The notes beneath the pieces are model-generated. The model was not told the origin of the DNA and did no database searches. It saw nothing but the letters and a program-made list of their open reading frames with translations. Positions 21,739 through 31,395 of a stretch of 64,000 nt of DNA are shown here, piece after piece (position 1 is the stretch's first letter; each line of letters opens with the position of its first letter). Both the position numbers and the translations under genes were made by a program. This DNA comes from Polychytrium aggregatum (taxonomy: Eukaryota > Chytridiomycota > Chytridiomycetes > Polychytriales): NCBI RefSeq assembly GCF_025602895.1, contig NW_026516374.1:1-64000 (forward strand), written 5' to 3'.

Positions 21739-24700
21739 ATGGGGTCTTCAGCAGAATCGTTCTTTACCCGGCTGCTTGAGGACCAGCCCGACCGCCAGAG
21801 CGGCGTCGCCGTGGTCCTGGGCATCTGCAAGATGGTCGCCGAGGGCAAAGAGAGCTGTGGCCTCCCCCAGCGCAAGCTCCCATGCATGCTGCTCCTGGCG
21901 ACGCTGGAAACGAAGCAGTATGTCCTCGACTTTACGGCCTCCAGCATCCACAGCGGTGCCGCCAAGGAAAAGACGGCGCAGAAATGGGCGTCGCTGGAGA
22001 GCAAGTCGATCGACCTGCTCGGCGAAATCCGCTTCCCGATTCCGGCCGCCAAGCTCATCCAGCTGTGGTCCGAGTCAGGCGTCTCGCTCGAGCAAGAGGG
22101 GCCGGGCCTGCTCGATCTCGCTGGAACCCAGCTCGCCAACTACCTCCAGATGGTCAATATGGTCTGGGCCAGCCCAGCCTCGCTCGAGGAATCGTGGGTC
22201 ATCAGCATGTACACCCAGCTCGCTCGGATGCAGGCCGTCAAGCGGGTCGTCAACATTGCCGGAGACTGGATCCCGCTCTCCATCTCCAAGATATGCTCGG
22301 CCAGAGACAAGTTTGATGTCTCGCTGCTGACCTCGACGCCTTCGCCGCTGCAGCTGACGCCGTACGACCAGCTCTCGGTCGCCTTTGAGGACCGCACCCG
22401 TCGCGAGCTCCAGGAGCATGTGTCGCAGACGGCCCTGTCGATCATGCAGCTCCAATCGGGCTACGACCGCAAGCTTGGGGAGGCCGACTCTCAGATCGAG
22501 TGCCTGAAGCTCGAAAACAAGCAACTAAAGGACCTGATCGAGCAAATCGTGCGACGAAACTCCAAGACCCTTGAGGAGCGGCAGCAGCAGATCAAGACGC
22601 TGGAGCAGGCTCTTACGGAAGCCCGGTCAAAAGCGATGCCGATATCGGCTCGCGGCGCATGGGAAAACGACACCGTTGATCTCGAAAGCGGGCTCGGTTT
22701 GCCGCTGGTGTCCAGTTCCGGTCCCAGCTCCAGCTCCAGCTCCAGTTTCAGCTCCAGTTTCGGCTCCAGCTTTGAGCACGAACGGGTCCGCCGGGCTGCA
22801 GCAGTCTCGCTCTTTGGCGATGCATCTCCAGCTAGGCAAGATGCCTGCCTGGATTCGCCGCCTCTGTCGAGCCTCGATCGCCATCTTCTCTCAAAGGAGA
22901 TGGACAAGAGCACGCGCATCAAGAACCTGGCTCGGCTGGTCGAGCAGGCTTTGCTGGAGCTCGAGCAAGAAGAACACGCCGAGATGGGCCTTGGGCTCGA
23001 GGACGGTTTGAACAAGCTACTGCTGACGCACGACCCGCCCGAGAAACGAGAAGCCTCAACGGCCGACGTCTTCCACATCACCCATCTCGAGAGCCAGATC
23101 AAGCACCTGATCGAGGCTTACAAAAGGCGCGCGGCAAACCTCAAGCAACGAGCACGAATTCACGCCATCAAGACGGCCGAGGAAGATCCCATTCCCGTGC
23201 CCGTCCCGATCCCGGTTGTCGCCGCCACCGCCACCACCACATCAAACCGACGGCGCAAGAACAAAAGGGTGCCCCAAAACAGCAACCCAAATAGTGCAGC
23301 TTCAGCCGCAGCGACAGCGACAGTGCCCTCGCTGGGGTCGTCTGAATCAGCTGATGCGACACAGTCCACATCGCTGCCTACTGCAGCCGCATCGTCGGCG
23401 CAATATGAAGCATCGCTCCGGAACTGTAGCCTCGTCAAGAAGATAGAGGAAGAGTGCCGGCGTACGTACACCAAGAAGATCGAGAACCAACGCGACGAAC
23501 TCAACCGCTCCGAGCAGCGCATCAAGGAGATGACGGGCACAATCGCAAAACTCAAGACACAGGCGGCCGAGAGCGAGTCCAGCCTGGTGACCTTGAAGCA
23601 GCGCTACAAGGAGATCCTTTCGCTGATTCTGCGACACCCCGAATTTGGCTCCTACCGACCGGAGAAGATGCCCCAGCCAGCCAGCAGCGATTGGATCATC
23701 GACTTGCTTTCGAGCACGGACGCAGATGTTGATCTCGCCCAGGTGCGGGCTGATCTCGAGTATGCCACCGAGTTTGGTAGTCGTGCCCAGATACAGCAAG
23801 AGAACAACGCCCTCAAGCACAAGATCCAAGAGCATCAGGACCACATCGACCGCATCAGGGAGACAGCAACGACCAAGCAATCGGAAAACGACGCCCTGCG
23901 AGCGGAGCTAGCGGCAAAGTCCGACAGACTCGCACAGGTATCTCGCGAGCATGCGACGGCAGTCCAGGAGCTCGAGACGGCATCGCACGAGCTGGTGTCA
24001 AGATGCAAGGAGCAGTCCGCCTTGTCGGAAGCCCTGGCGAGCCGTTCGGCCGAGCTCGATGCAGCAAATCGCGCGATTGAAGAAGAACAAACTGGCTCGG
24101 CTGAACTGGCGCAGGAGAACGCGCAGCTACAGAGCAAGTCTGACGAACTCACAGCCGAGATTGCCGTGCATCAAAAGACCATCGACAGCCTCGAGGCAGA
24201 GCTGGTACGCTGCAAAGGCGAGACTCTAGCCCTTCAGCGACTCGTGGACGAGTCACAAGAGTATATCAGCCAGCTGCAGCACGAGATTGTTCACTTGCAG
24301 GCGCAACAACGGCCAACAGGAGCAGGGTCCACAGGGTTGCCGGAGGAGGCATGCTCAGTCGAAGCCGCGGATCTGCTCGAAGACCGGACCAATCGAATCT
24401 TGTCGCAGGTGTTTTCTGAGATGGCCGAGATCCTCAAGAGCCGGCTGGCAGACAAGCCGACACATGCTATAGCACCTCCGATCCGGTCACCGGCGCCCAT
24501 CCATAACATCAGACCGAGCCATGCCGCAGTCCAGCGCGCGGAAGTAGCCCCTGCTCGGCGCGGAGGCAATGACATGCTGCTGACCGAGCCGTTTGTGTCG
24601 CCCGCCCCTGGTTACCCGATAGCCAGCCCTCCCACAGGCGTTCCCGGGTTCGTGCCCCACTATCCCGTGGGTCTGCCGTATCTCCCGCCGTCTCCAAGCA

Positions 24701-25155
24701 TTGTGAAGCTTCCCTTTGACCATGGCAACGACTTTGAGTCCTCCGAGATGATCAACCAATTCAATCACGCCGTCCGAAGCCACCCATGGCACAGCCCGGC
24801 AATGATGCGGATGGACGCAATGGCTGGCTGGTGGGAGCCTCAAGGCTATCCCCAGCTGCCGCCACACTCGCCGATGCCGCCGCGGACGCACACGCTTCCG
24901 CACGGACAGCTGCTGGACCGGCAGTTGCCCGTTGCGGCTCCTGCTGCAGACACAGAAGTGGCTGTCGCTCAAGCACGCTCAACTCACGGCAACGCCAATG
25001 ACTCGATGCCGGACACAATCGACAGCCACATGGCCGGAGCCGCAAGCGACGAGACAGAGAGCGAAGGAGACAGCATAATAATTGACTGCGGGAGCGCCAA
25101 TGTTGTAGACGATGTTGTGTCGGCCGCTGCATCGAGCCGTCGCTATGGTGTCTGA
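21739..25155 (+). CDS. Large coiled-coil protein, family not recognised
   Basis: Single open frame of 1138 codons from an ATG at 21739 to a TGA at 25153. The first ~210 residues look globular and helical (KLPCMLLLATLETKQYVLDF; SLEESWVISMYTQLARMQAV). Coiled-coil stretches follow at about 230-300, 565-635 and 690-880, rich in E, Q, L and A heptads (e.g. HKIQEHQDHIDRIRETATTK). A Ser-rich run lies at about 326-340. The C-terminal 250 residues are Pro-rich and disordered, with an acidic end. Codon use and uninterrupted length support a real gene. The architecture fits a structural, centrosomal or trafficking scaffold, but no signature domain is visible. It is unusual locally in having no intron. 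Confidence 0.85.
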   Translation: MGSSAESFFTRLLEDQPDRQSGVAVVLGICKMVAEGKESCGLPQRKLPCMLLLATLETKQYVLDFTASSIHSGAAKEKTAQKWASLESKSIDLLGEIRFPIPAAKLIQLWSESGVSLEQEGPGLLDLAGTQLANYLQMVNMVWASPASLEESWVISMYTQLARMQAVKRVVNIAGDWIPLSISKICSARDKFDVSLLTSTPSPLQLTPYDQLSVAFEDRTRRELQEHVSQTALSIMQLQSGYDRKLGEADSQIECLKLENKQLKDLIEQIVRRNSKTLEERQQQIKTLEQALTEARSKAMPISARGAWENDTVDLESGLGLPLVSSSGPSSSSSSSFSSSFGSSFEHERVRRAAAVSLFGDASPARQDACLDSPPLSSLDRHLLSKEMDKSTRIKNLARLVEQALLELEQEEHAEMGLGLEDGLNKLLLTHDPPEKREASTADVFHITHLESQIKHLIEAYKRRAANLKQRARIHAIKTAEEDPIPVPVPIPVVAATATTTSNRRRKNKRVPQNSNPNSAASAAATATVPSLGSSESADATQSTSLPTAAASSAQYEASLRNCSLVKKIEEECRRTYTKKIENQRDELNRSEQRIKEMTGTIAKLKTQAAESESSLVTLKQRYKEILSLILRHPEFGSYRPEKMPQPASSDWIIDLLSSTDADVDLAQVRADLEYATEFGSRAQIQQENNALKHKIQEHQDHIDRIRETATTKQSENDALRAELAAKSDRLAQVSREHATAVQELETASHELVSRCKEQSALSEALASRSAELDAANRAIEEEQTGSAELAQENAQLQSKSDELTAEIAVHQKTIDSLEAELVRCKGETLALQRLVDESQEYISQLQHEIVHLQAQQRPTGAGSTGLPEEACSVEAADLLEDRTNRILSQVFSEMAEILKSRLADKPTHAIAPPIRSPAPIHNIRPSHAAVQRAEVAPARRGGNDMLLTEPFVSPAPGYPIASPPTGVPGFVPHYPVGLPYLPPSPSIVKLPFDHGNDFESSEMINQFNHAVRSHPWHSPAMMRMDAMAGWWEPQGYPQLPPHSPMPPRTHTLPHGQLLDRQLPVAAPAADTEVAVAQARSTHGNANDSMPDTIDSHMAGAASDETESEGDSIIIDCGSANVVDDVVSAAASSRRYGV

Positions 25156-25402
25156 GCTATTCGACCATACAGAGCCGCTTGTGGGACGCTGGATGGCCTG
25201 CTCCCTATTATTTTTGGTACTTTTGGTGCATCAATAGACAACGACGCCGCGAGTTGCGTGCCCGACAAGGCGAGAGCATGGCTCTCTACCGAAGTGTGAT
25301 TGCCTCGATGGACGGATAGACGGATGGATGGCGGATGACTGGTACCAGCGGTGGCGCTTGTTGGTCAATTGCGCATCTTGGAGATCGACGACAGCAAAAA
25401 GT

Positions 25403-25481
25403 GGGTGCGTGGACCAGGAGTCGAACCTGGGTCTTGCCCCGGACAGGTCACATGTTCTAACCGTTGAACTACCCAACACCC
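25403..25481 (-). tRNA. tRNA-like gene or tRNA-derived relic (identity unclear)
   Basis: On the minus strand there is a D-arm with a perfect GTTC/GAAC stem (A-box-like TAGTTCAACGG). There is also a perfect T-arm (CCAGG/CCTGG stem, B-box GGTTCGACTCC) and an acceptor-like GGGTG/CACCC end pairing. A TTTTT pol III terminator follows at 25396-25400. The anticodon arm does not fold: no five-pair stem around a seven-base loop can be drawn. The span is 79 bases, longer than a class I tRNA. It is therefore either a decayed tRNA, a tRNA-derived SINE head, or a tRNA I have misparsed. It sits about 55 bp from Fanzor copy B. Confidence 0.5.
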
Positions 25482-25536
25482 GGGGTTTTGACCATTGATC
25501 GAATATTTTGTTATCCAATGTTATCGCGCGCTGGCC

Positions 25537-26030
25537 ATGACCATTCGCCACACATCCGACTTTCGCACCGCCGCATTGCGATGCTACGACCTCATCCATG
25601 GCTTGCGTAAGGTTGCCTCCATATTCAGTGTGTCCAAGAGCACCATCCATCGCTGGCACTCCGAGACCAGCGCAGCGGCAAGGCAAGGGCTATGCATCCA
25701 GCCCTCGGAGGCAGCGGTTTGCTCAGTACTTTGAGCAGTTCGAGCACCACCGACGCCGTCCCAATCACCCTCACGGAAGCGTCAAGGTGGCCTCAACGAA
25801 CGAGTTCAACACCTCGCAAGTGTGCTCCAAGTGCCTGGAGCCAGTTCGGTTGGAAGGACTCGATGCGCCCAGTGTTGCGAATTCCCACTTTGTCAGGAGC
25901 TGCAAGAATCCCAGCTGCCGGACTGTGGAATCGCGACGTCAATGCGGCGCGCAACATGATCACAGTATGCAAGTCGATTGTGGAGACCGGAGAGCGACCG
26001 GCGGTCTTCACTCGGAGGCTGCCAAAGTGA
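25537..26030 (+). pseudogene. Internally deleted Fanzor with helix-turn-helix start, copy B
   Basis: Begins at the ATG at 25537 with a helix-turn-helix segment (RKVASIFSVSKSTIHRWHS) of the sort found at the start of Tc1/pogo and some Fanzor proteins. It then jumps directly to the C-terminal part shared with copy A: GKGYASSPRRQRFAQYFEQF, NEFNTSQVCSKC, and RDVNAARNMITVCKSIVETG, with a stop at 26028-26030. The central region (LTRRRRFKRL to VIAFGNAS in copy A) is missing. The join leaves the two parts out of frame, and a further one-base loss near 25918 breaks the RuvC-III motif (expected LWNRDVNAARN). A poly-T run and AATAAA (26123) follow within 100 bp. Confidence 0.8.
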
Positions 26031-26598
26031 TCTGTTTTATTCCTTATGGCTTTGCTTGACACAAGCACATCACATACTACATGTTCATGGAAACGGCTGT
26101 GTTATCCCGTTTTTTTTTTCTGAATAAAGTGTAAACCATCCAGCGCACCCAAACCACAACCCCCAACCCGACTATTTATCAATACCTGGAGCCGACCAGC
26201 TATCCACACAACGCAGCCATGGTTCGGATGATGAATACACCCGCGACGCACATTGCAGCCATTCCGGAAAACAGGGGTGTGTATCCAGGACCAGAAGTCA
26301 ACGACAGCCCGACTCAAACCTGGGCGACCCGTTTCGAGATATGCATTGTAATAGTGCGGCATCCACATTCCGACCTATCCGACTCGGCAACATCGACAAC
26401 GCCAGCCGCAGACACAAGCCCACACCGTCGACAACCGGCATGATCCGCGGCGCTGGCCCAGGGGGAACCCGGCTGGCGTCCTTGGCGCTCCGCGAACGAA
26501 CGAGTGGGCAAGGGGGGTCGTCGTTTTCCTCAGCGCCGTCCCAACGATCATCGGCCTTCGCCCCTGTCTCCCAAACCCTCTCCCGATTCTGCTGCCTC

Positions 26599-27120
26599 AT
26601 GGATCCGCATGCCCTCCCGGCCCTGGCCCTCGTTGCGGGCTGCCTCGGGCTGACTGCGGCTGCCCCGCTCCACAAGCGAGACCCGAGTGAGTTGCCGACT
26701 TGCAACAGGAACCCACCAGCTCCGCTCATGTTGTATCCCCTTTGCCGACCCACCCTGATATCGGCGCTGACGGTTGCCTCCACTCCGCCCCTTTGTTCCG
26801 CAGCGGGCAACGCCATCGGAAACGTATCCATATTCGTTGTCGGCCTCATCATCGTCATCTGTTTGATCATCGTCCGCCTGAGACTCGGTAGCGTCGGGTT
26901 CCTCCGAACCCCTCACGACCAAACGAACCTGACCAGCATCGCCCTCCAGTACACCAACAGGGCCGAAGCAGGAGCCGCTCCTCCCGCCGAGGCAGCCGAA
27001 AACCTTCCGGCATATGAATCGCCAGAAGCCTCGCCTCCGTATGCAGAACAGGCCGAGGCCGAGCCTGCTCCTGCCTATGATGATAACCCGACCGCCGAGC
27101 CAGCACCTCCCTATGTCTGA
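26599..27120 (+). CDS. Small secretory-pathway membrane protein with PPxY-type tail
   Basis: Two exons: 26599-26686 (donor GTGAGT) and 26804-27120 (acceptor TTCCGCAG); the frame is kept, giving about 134 residues. The N-terminus is a signal peptide (ALPALALVAGCLGLTAAAPL) followed by KRD, a Kex2-like site. One membrane helix follows (VSIFVVGLIIVICLIIVRL). The cytosolic tail carries several Pro/Tyr motifs: LPAYESPEASPPYAE, PAPAYDD and a terminal PPYV. PPxY/PAY motifs are bound by WW domains of Rsp5/Nedd4 ubiquitin ligases, so a role as an Rsp5 adaptor or sorted cargo is inferred. Family not recognised. Confidence 0.75.
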   Translation: MDPHALPALALVAGCLGLTAAAPLHKRDPSELPTCNRNPPAPLMLYPLCRPTLISALTVASTPPLCSAAGNAIGNVSIFVVGLIIVICLIIVRLRLGSVGFLRTPHDQTNLTSIALQYTNRAEAGAAPPAEAAENLPAYESPEASPPYAEQAEAEPAPAYDDNPTAEPAPPYV

Positions 27121-27631
27121 CCGTTCTGCGAGCCTCGACACTCTATGCAACCCATAATTATGCCCGTTTCTATGAGCAGCACAATCAAATGTTGCATGTT
27201 GCGGCTGTCGGCGTAGATGACAGTCCTGCCGAATCGTCTCGTTGGCGCTGCCTCTGTTTCAAGCGAATGCAGCACTGCGACCTCCGAATCTCCAGAGCCC
27301 TTGCTCCAATTCGATCAACAGCCGGCTGCACCGTCGTCACCGCTGCTATCGCCCCTGCTGCCCCTGCTACCCTTCCTTTCCCCTCCCTCGCGGGATGTAT
27401 AATATGCTGGTCACAGCCGGTCGATGCTCGTGATAATACACTTCCCCGGCCCTGCGGGGTCCGGATTGTGATCCATCGACGACAATCGCTCGCTCAGATC
27501 CGAATCTATGCAGATTCGCATTTCCCCCGAGTAAATGTGGATGCGAGCGTGTGTTCGGGGATAGTGATATTGGTCTCGGCCGCCGACGATCAAGCAGCAG
27601 ACACACCAATACCCGCCCGGCTCACAGAGTA

Positions 27632-30600
27632 TCACTTCATATAGGTCTCGCGGATGCGGCTGCGGAGCAGCAGCCGATTGACGAGCTTGGTCCAGTTTCC
27701 GAGCGCCCGCACCGCCTTTTGCTCTGCCTGCTTTCGGTCCTTGGCAATTGTGATTTCTCGATATGCCTGAAAGAAAGCCGATGGGTCGGTTACCGGGCCT
27801 GGGTCGCACTCGTGGGACAATCCAGTCACCAGCAAGCGCCATCGGCTGGGCCCTACCTCGAGCAATATCTCTTGGTACTCCTCGGCGACAACGATTCCCT
27901 GATACACTGGCGTGGATTTACCCTTGTTGAATTCGAATCCGGTCTGGCCAGCAGGAAGAGCTCGTCAGCTGGTAGCGCGGGGACTGGTTTTTGGCTTCAT
28001 TGTTGCCCAAATGGCTCGGCCCAAGCTCCAGGTTGGAAGCGACTTACCACAGCGTTTGCATAGTCGATATTGAGCTTCTGCGCGACTTTACCAAGCCCAG
28101 ACACTAGGATCACATACGATAAGCACCAGGGATCGGTGGCCGTGAGAGCAGCCATGCATTGCCCATCTGTAGCTCAGTCGTTGCGTACCTTTGATGTGGA
28201 CGCCACCAATCGGTACCATGCTTTCGTGCAGGATTTCAATATTGCCGAATTGGTTCTTTGGAATTATTCCCTGCCATAAGGTGCATCTTAGTAAGTGCTC
28301 CCGATAGATACACCAGCCGGTATTGCAGTGACGCCAGACCCGGCGTGCCAGCGATCGCGACTGTCGCTGGCAGCTGCCAGAGTGCATCGTGCCGCTAGAG
28401 ACTCTCCTCTTACATCCTCGATAAGGGGGGGCTTGTACAGCTCCGTCTGCCAAATGCCAAAGAGCCCAATCTTGGAGCTGTCGATCAGGACATCGCCCTG
28501 CTCATCGTCTAAAAGCTGCAGCTCGCGATTGCTGGCTTCGTGCTCGATATCGCGCCTCCGCTGGATCGACGCTTGTCTCACAGGTACGATCTTGGCCGGC
28601 TTCTCATCCGGCTTGATTGACCTTCCACGGCGGAGCCAGCCATTGACCGAAAGAGCCTGGGAACATCCCAACAAGAAAGGGGATTTGTTATACCGATGCT
28701 GGATGTCCACTCGGGCACATCGCCCGATCCCTCGACTGCCCGTCTTTGCCCGTCTTACCTCTTGCACATTTCGTCGCGGGTACACCGGCTCGCCCTTGTA
28801 CTGGCCGATCATGTTCTCTTTGCCAGCAGGCCAGATCACTTCGTTGCGTTTGCAATGCTTCTCCAGGGCAAAGAGAGGGTGGTTGTTGAATCCGGCAAGC
28901 CTCGTCGGCATCTTCTCGGACCGCAACTGCTCCCGGAAGAACTGTTCTTCGCGGGCGTCTTTGTCGGTGTCTCGCTCCGACATGGACAAGAGCCACAGCG
29001 CCCGATTCCACCATTCTTCGCCTTCGAGGCCAGCAGGAAGTCGGTTGCGTGATGTCTGAGCACCCCAGGCGGGTGCATATCTGCGAGTAACATCTTTGCA
29101 CTCGTGCAGAGGGCCATACGCAACAATGTACGAGAGCTGTAGTTGCAGGGGCTTGTTTGGTCCTGGAGCCATATCCAGTGGTCGGTCGACCATGCCCTTG
29201 TTCGGATCAACCGGAATCCATTCATCGCAATGCGGCGAATGGACCTCGCACCAGAGCGTAAGGGGATATGGCACCATGATGAAGCGATCGTCATCGAACG
29301 GGATCTCTCCAGCGTCCTTAGCTGTCCGGATATCCAGGTACAAAATGAAGGTTTAGCAGCCGAGCATCCATCAGCATGAGGATCACAGATCACAAATACG
29401 GCCGATTCGGTTCTTGCCGGCGACTATCGCCGCCCATTCCGGACCCATGCCAACCAGGCTGCTACCTCGGTCCTCACCTGAGTTGGTTTTGCGCCGCTTC
29501 GTTGGACGCCGATCCGAGGCTGGGGCGGTGACGCTACCCTCGACGTCGTTCGGATTGCTGCCGCCCGGATTGTTGTCGGGAGATTCATCAGCCTTCCGCA
29601 TGCGGCCAAGCTCGCCCGAGAACGACAGGGGTATGGGATGGAGCGAGACGGCTAATCGAGCGTCCAAACCAATGCCCCGCATGGCGGCGACAAACAGAAT
29701 TGCTGAAACTTCTGGCGACAGCGCCGTCTTGGAGCCTTCCTGCGATGGCGGTCGACTCAGAAACCGACCGAATTTCTCCATTACCGAGCCCACGCCTGAC
29801 GGAGGCGCTTCGTCAGGGTCGAACGAGGGTTTGATGTCGCGCTTCCACCATATGGCCAGGAGCCGGAGATAGTGGATCAGATACCGATGGTTGGCCACAT
29901 TCTGTTGACCGCTGATGCCGGAGGCGCGGCTGGAGAGTCTCGTCAGAGATTCTGCGATCTGTCGTGGTATCGCCGAGCGAGCGACGTTCTGCGGACGAGG
30001 CTGCCGTTAAGACCACATTGAGGCACTGTCCAGGATGCAAGATGGGCGATCTGACCGTTGATATGCATCCGCCCGCATCTGCTACCGACTCACTTGCAGC
30101 TCGGGGTCGTGGCACCAAATGTTTCGATTGCTACCGCAGATCAGAAGACAGAGCAAATGGGCTTTGTGCATCGCCATGCGCAGATCTCTGTCTTCCTTCG
30201 TGATGCCTTTGGTTTTGGGCGAGGCCCGCTGTTGCTTCCGGGCATCCTTGTCGCTGCAGACGATACGACGTCAGGAAGCTGAGGCCGTAGTACACACAGA
30301 TACAGCATGAGGGCTGCATGTTGCAGAATGCTTACAGAAACGCTTTGAGCTTGGGAATGGCGATCTCTAAAGGACCAGAGGACGAGCTGGTGCCGAGCAG
30401 GTCCGAGCCAGAGCCTGTATGCCCTGCATCATCATGGGACGCAACCGCTTGTCGTCCAGCACGAACCACGACCAAATGCTTCTGATTAGACTACAAGCCC
30501 ATTCGCCTGCAGTCCAGTCGCAAGCCAGCATCCCATAGCCGTTTGTATATCTATCATCCTGTCCACTCTCCCGAGTCGCCGGATCGTCAAAGGCCAGGTT

Positions 30601-31098
30601 GTTCCGGGTTCGGCTGGAGAGCGGGTCGCTGAACGTACCATGGACCACATCGATCTGCATCCATTCCTCTTCGTCTTCGTCATCGTCGTCGTCGTCGCCC
30701 TCGTCAAAATTGAGGCCGGAAGAAGACGACACAGGCCCCGTGGCATCGCCAGGATTGACATGCCCAAGAGTGCCAGGGGAGAGGATACAGGCTGGCGTAT
30801 AGGGCTCGTTTGTTACTCCGTATTCCGAGGAGAACAGACGGCCGGGACCAGGCAGCGGCGATGATGATGACGGTGCCGACGGCCCAGATGGCTTGCTGTT
30901 GTTGGCGCTCATGTTGGCACGATCGGCGGATGAGCAGCGAGCGGTTCCGGCGTCTGGGCGAGCCTGATATCCTGCCAGCGCTGCGCAGTCCTGGCCATGG
31001 CGGCTTCCTGATGCCGTGGGCCGCTCCATGTTCTGCGAACGACCGTGGCACAGCGAGACGGAGGGATACAACGCACCCAAGCCAAACGGGATATCCAT
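27632..31098 (-). CDS. RAD4: XPC/Rad4 nucleotide-excision-repair damage sensor
   Basis: Multi-exon. The N-terminal region is acidic and Ser/Pro-rich (DDEDEEEWMQIDVVHG near 30670). An exon near 30240-30120 reads MHKAHLLCLL and RNIWCHDPELQ in one frame, as in the start of the Rad4 transglutaminase fold. Next come YLIHYLRLLAIWWKRDIKPS (29890-29830), VYLDIRTAKDAGEIPFDDD, LWCEVHSPHCDEWIPVDP (29250-29200) and DVTRRYAPAW. The DNA-binding beta-hairpin domains follow: BHD1 MPTRLAGFNNHPLFALEKHC (28905); BHD2 GLFGIWQTELYKPP (28460) and PKNQFGNIEILHESMVPIGG (28260-28200); BHD3 YQGIVVAEEYQEILLE (27905). The stop is at 27632-27634. The protein recognises distorted DNA and recruits TFIIH with Rad23. Start chosen at the ATG at 31098; another in-frame ATG lies at 31029. 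Confidence 0.92.
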
Positions 31099-31395
31099 GG
31101 CCGCATTGCGATTGTGGGGACCCGGTGTCTTCACTCGGAGACAACCGAGGCGATCCCTCGGATCTATAGACGCAGGAGATCACAGACCACGCTGTCTCGT
31201 TTCTCTTGGGTGGAGTGTACCACATGTTGTATTTGCGCCGAACGCACATCGCAGAACTGACCACACCAATCGATGGCGGCGATGCCCTTTGATTCCCGGC
31301 CCAACTGGCTTCGAATGAAATGCACCGCCATTATCGCCGGGCTGAGATCCGTCTCACCGGGGCCGTGCGGGCAGATCAGTGGCCATGACCGTGGC

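Noticed and set aside
25231-25686. 151-codon minus-strand protein
   Set aside because: It reads through the tRNA-like locus and antisense to Fanzor copy B; no protein features.
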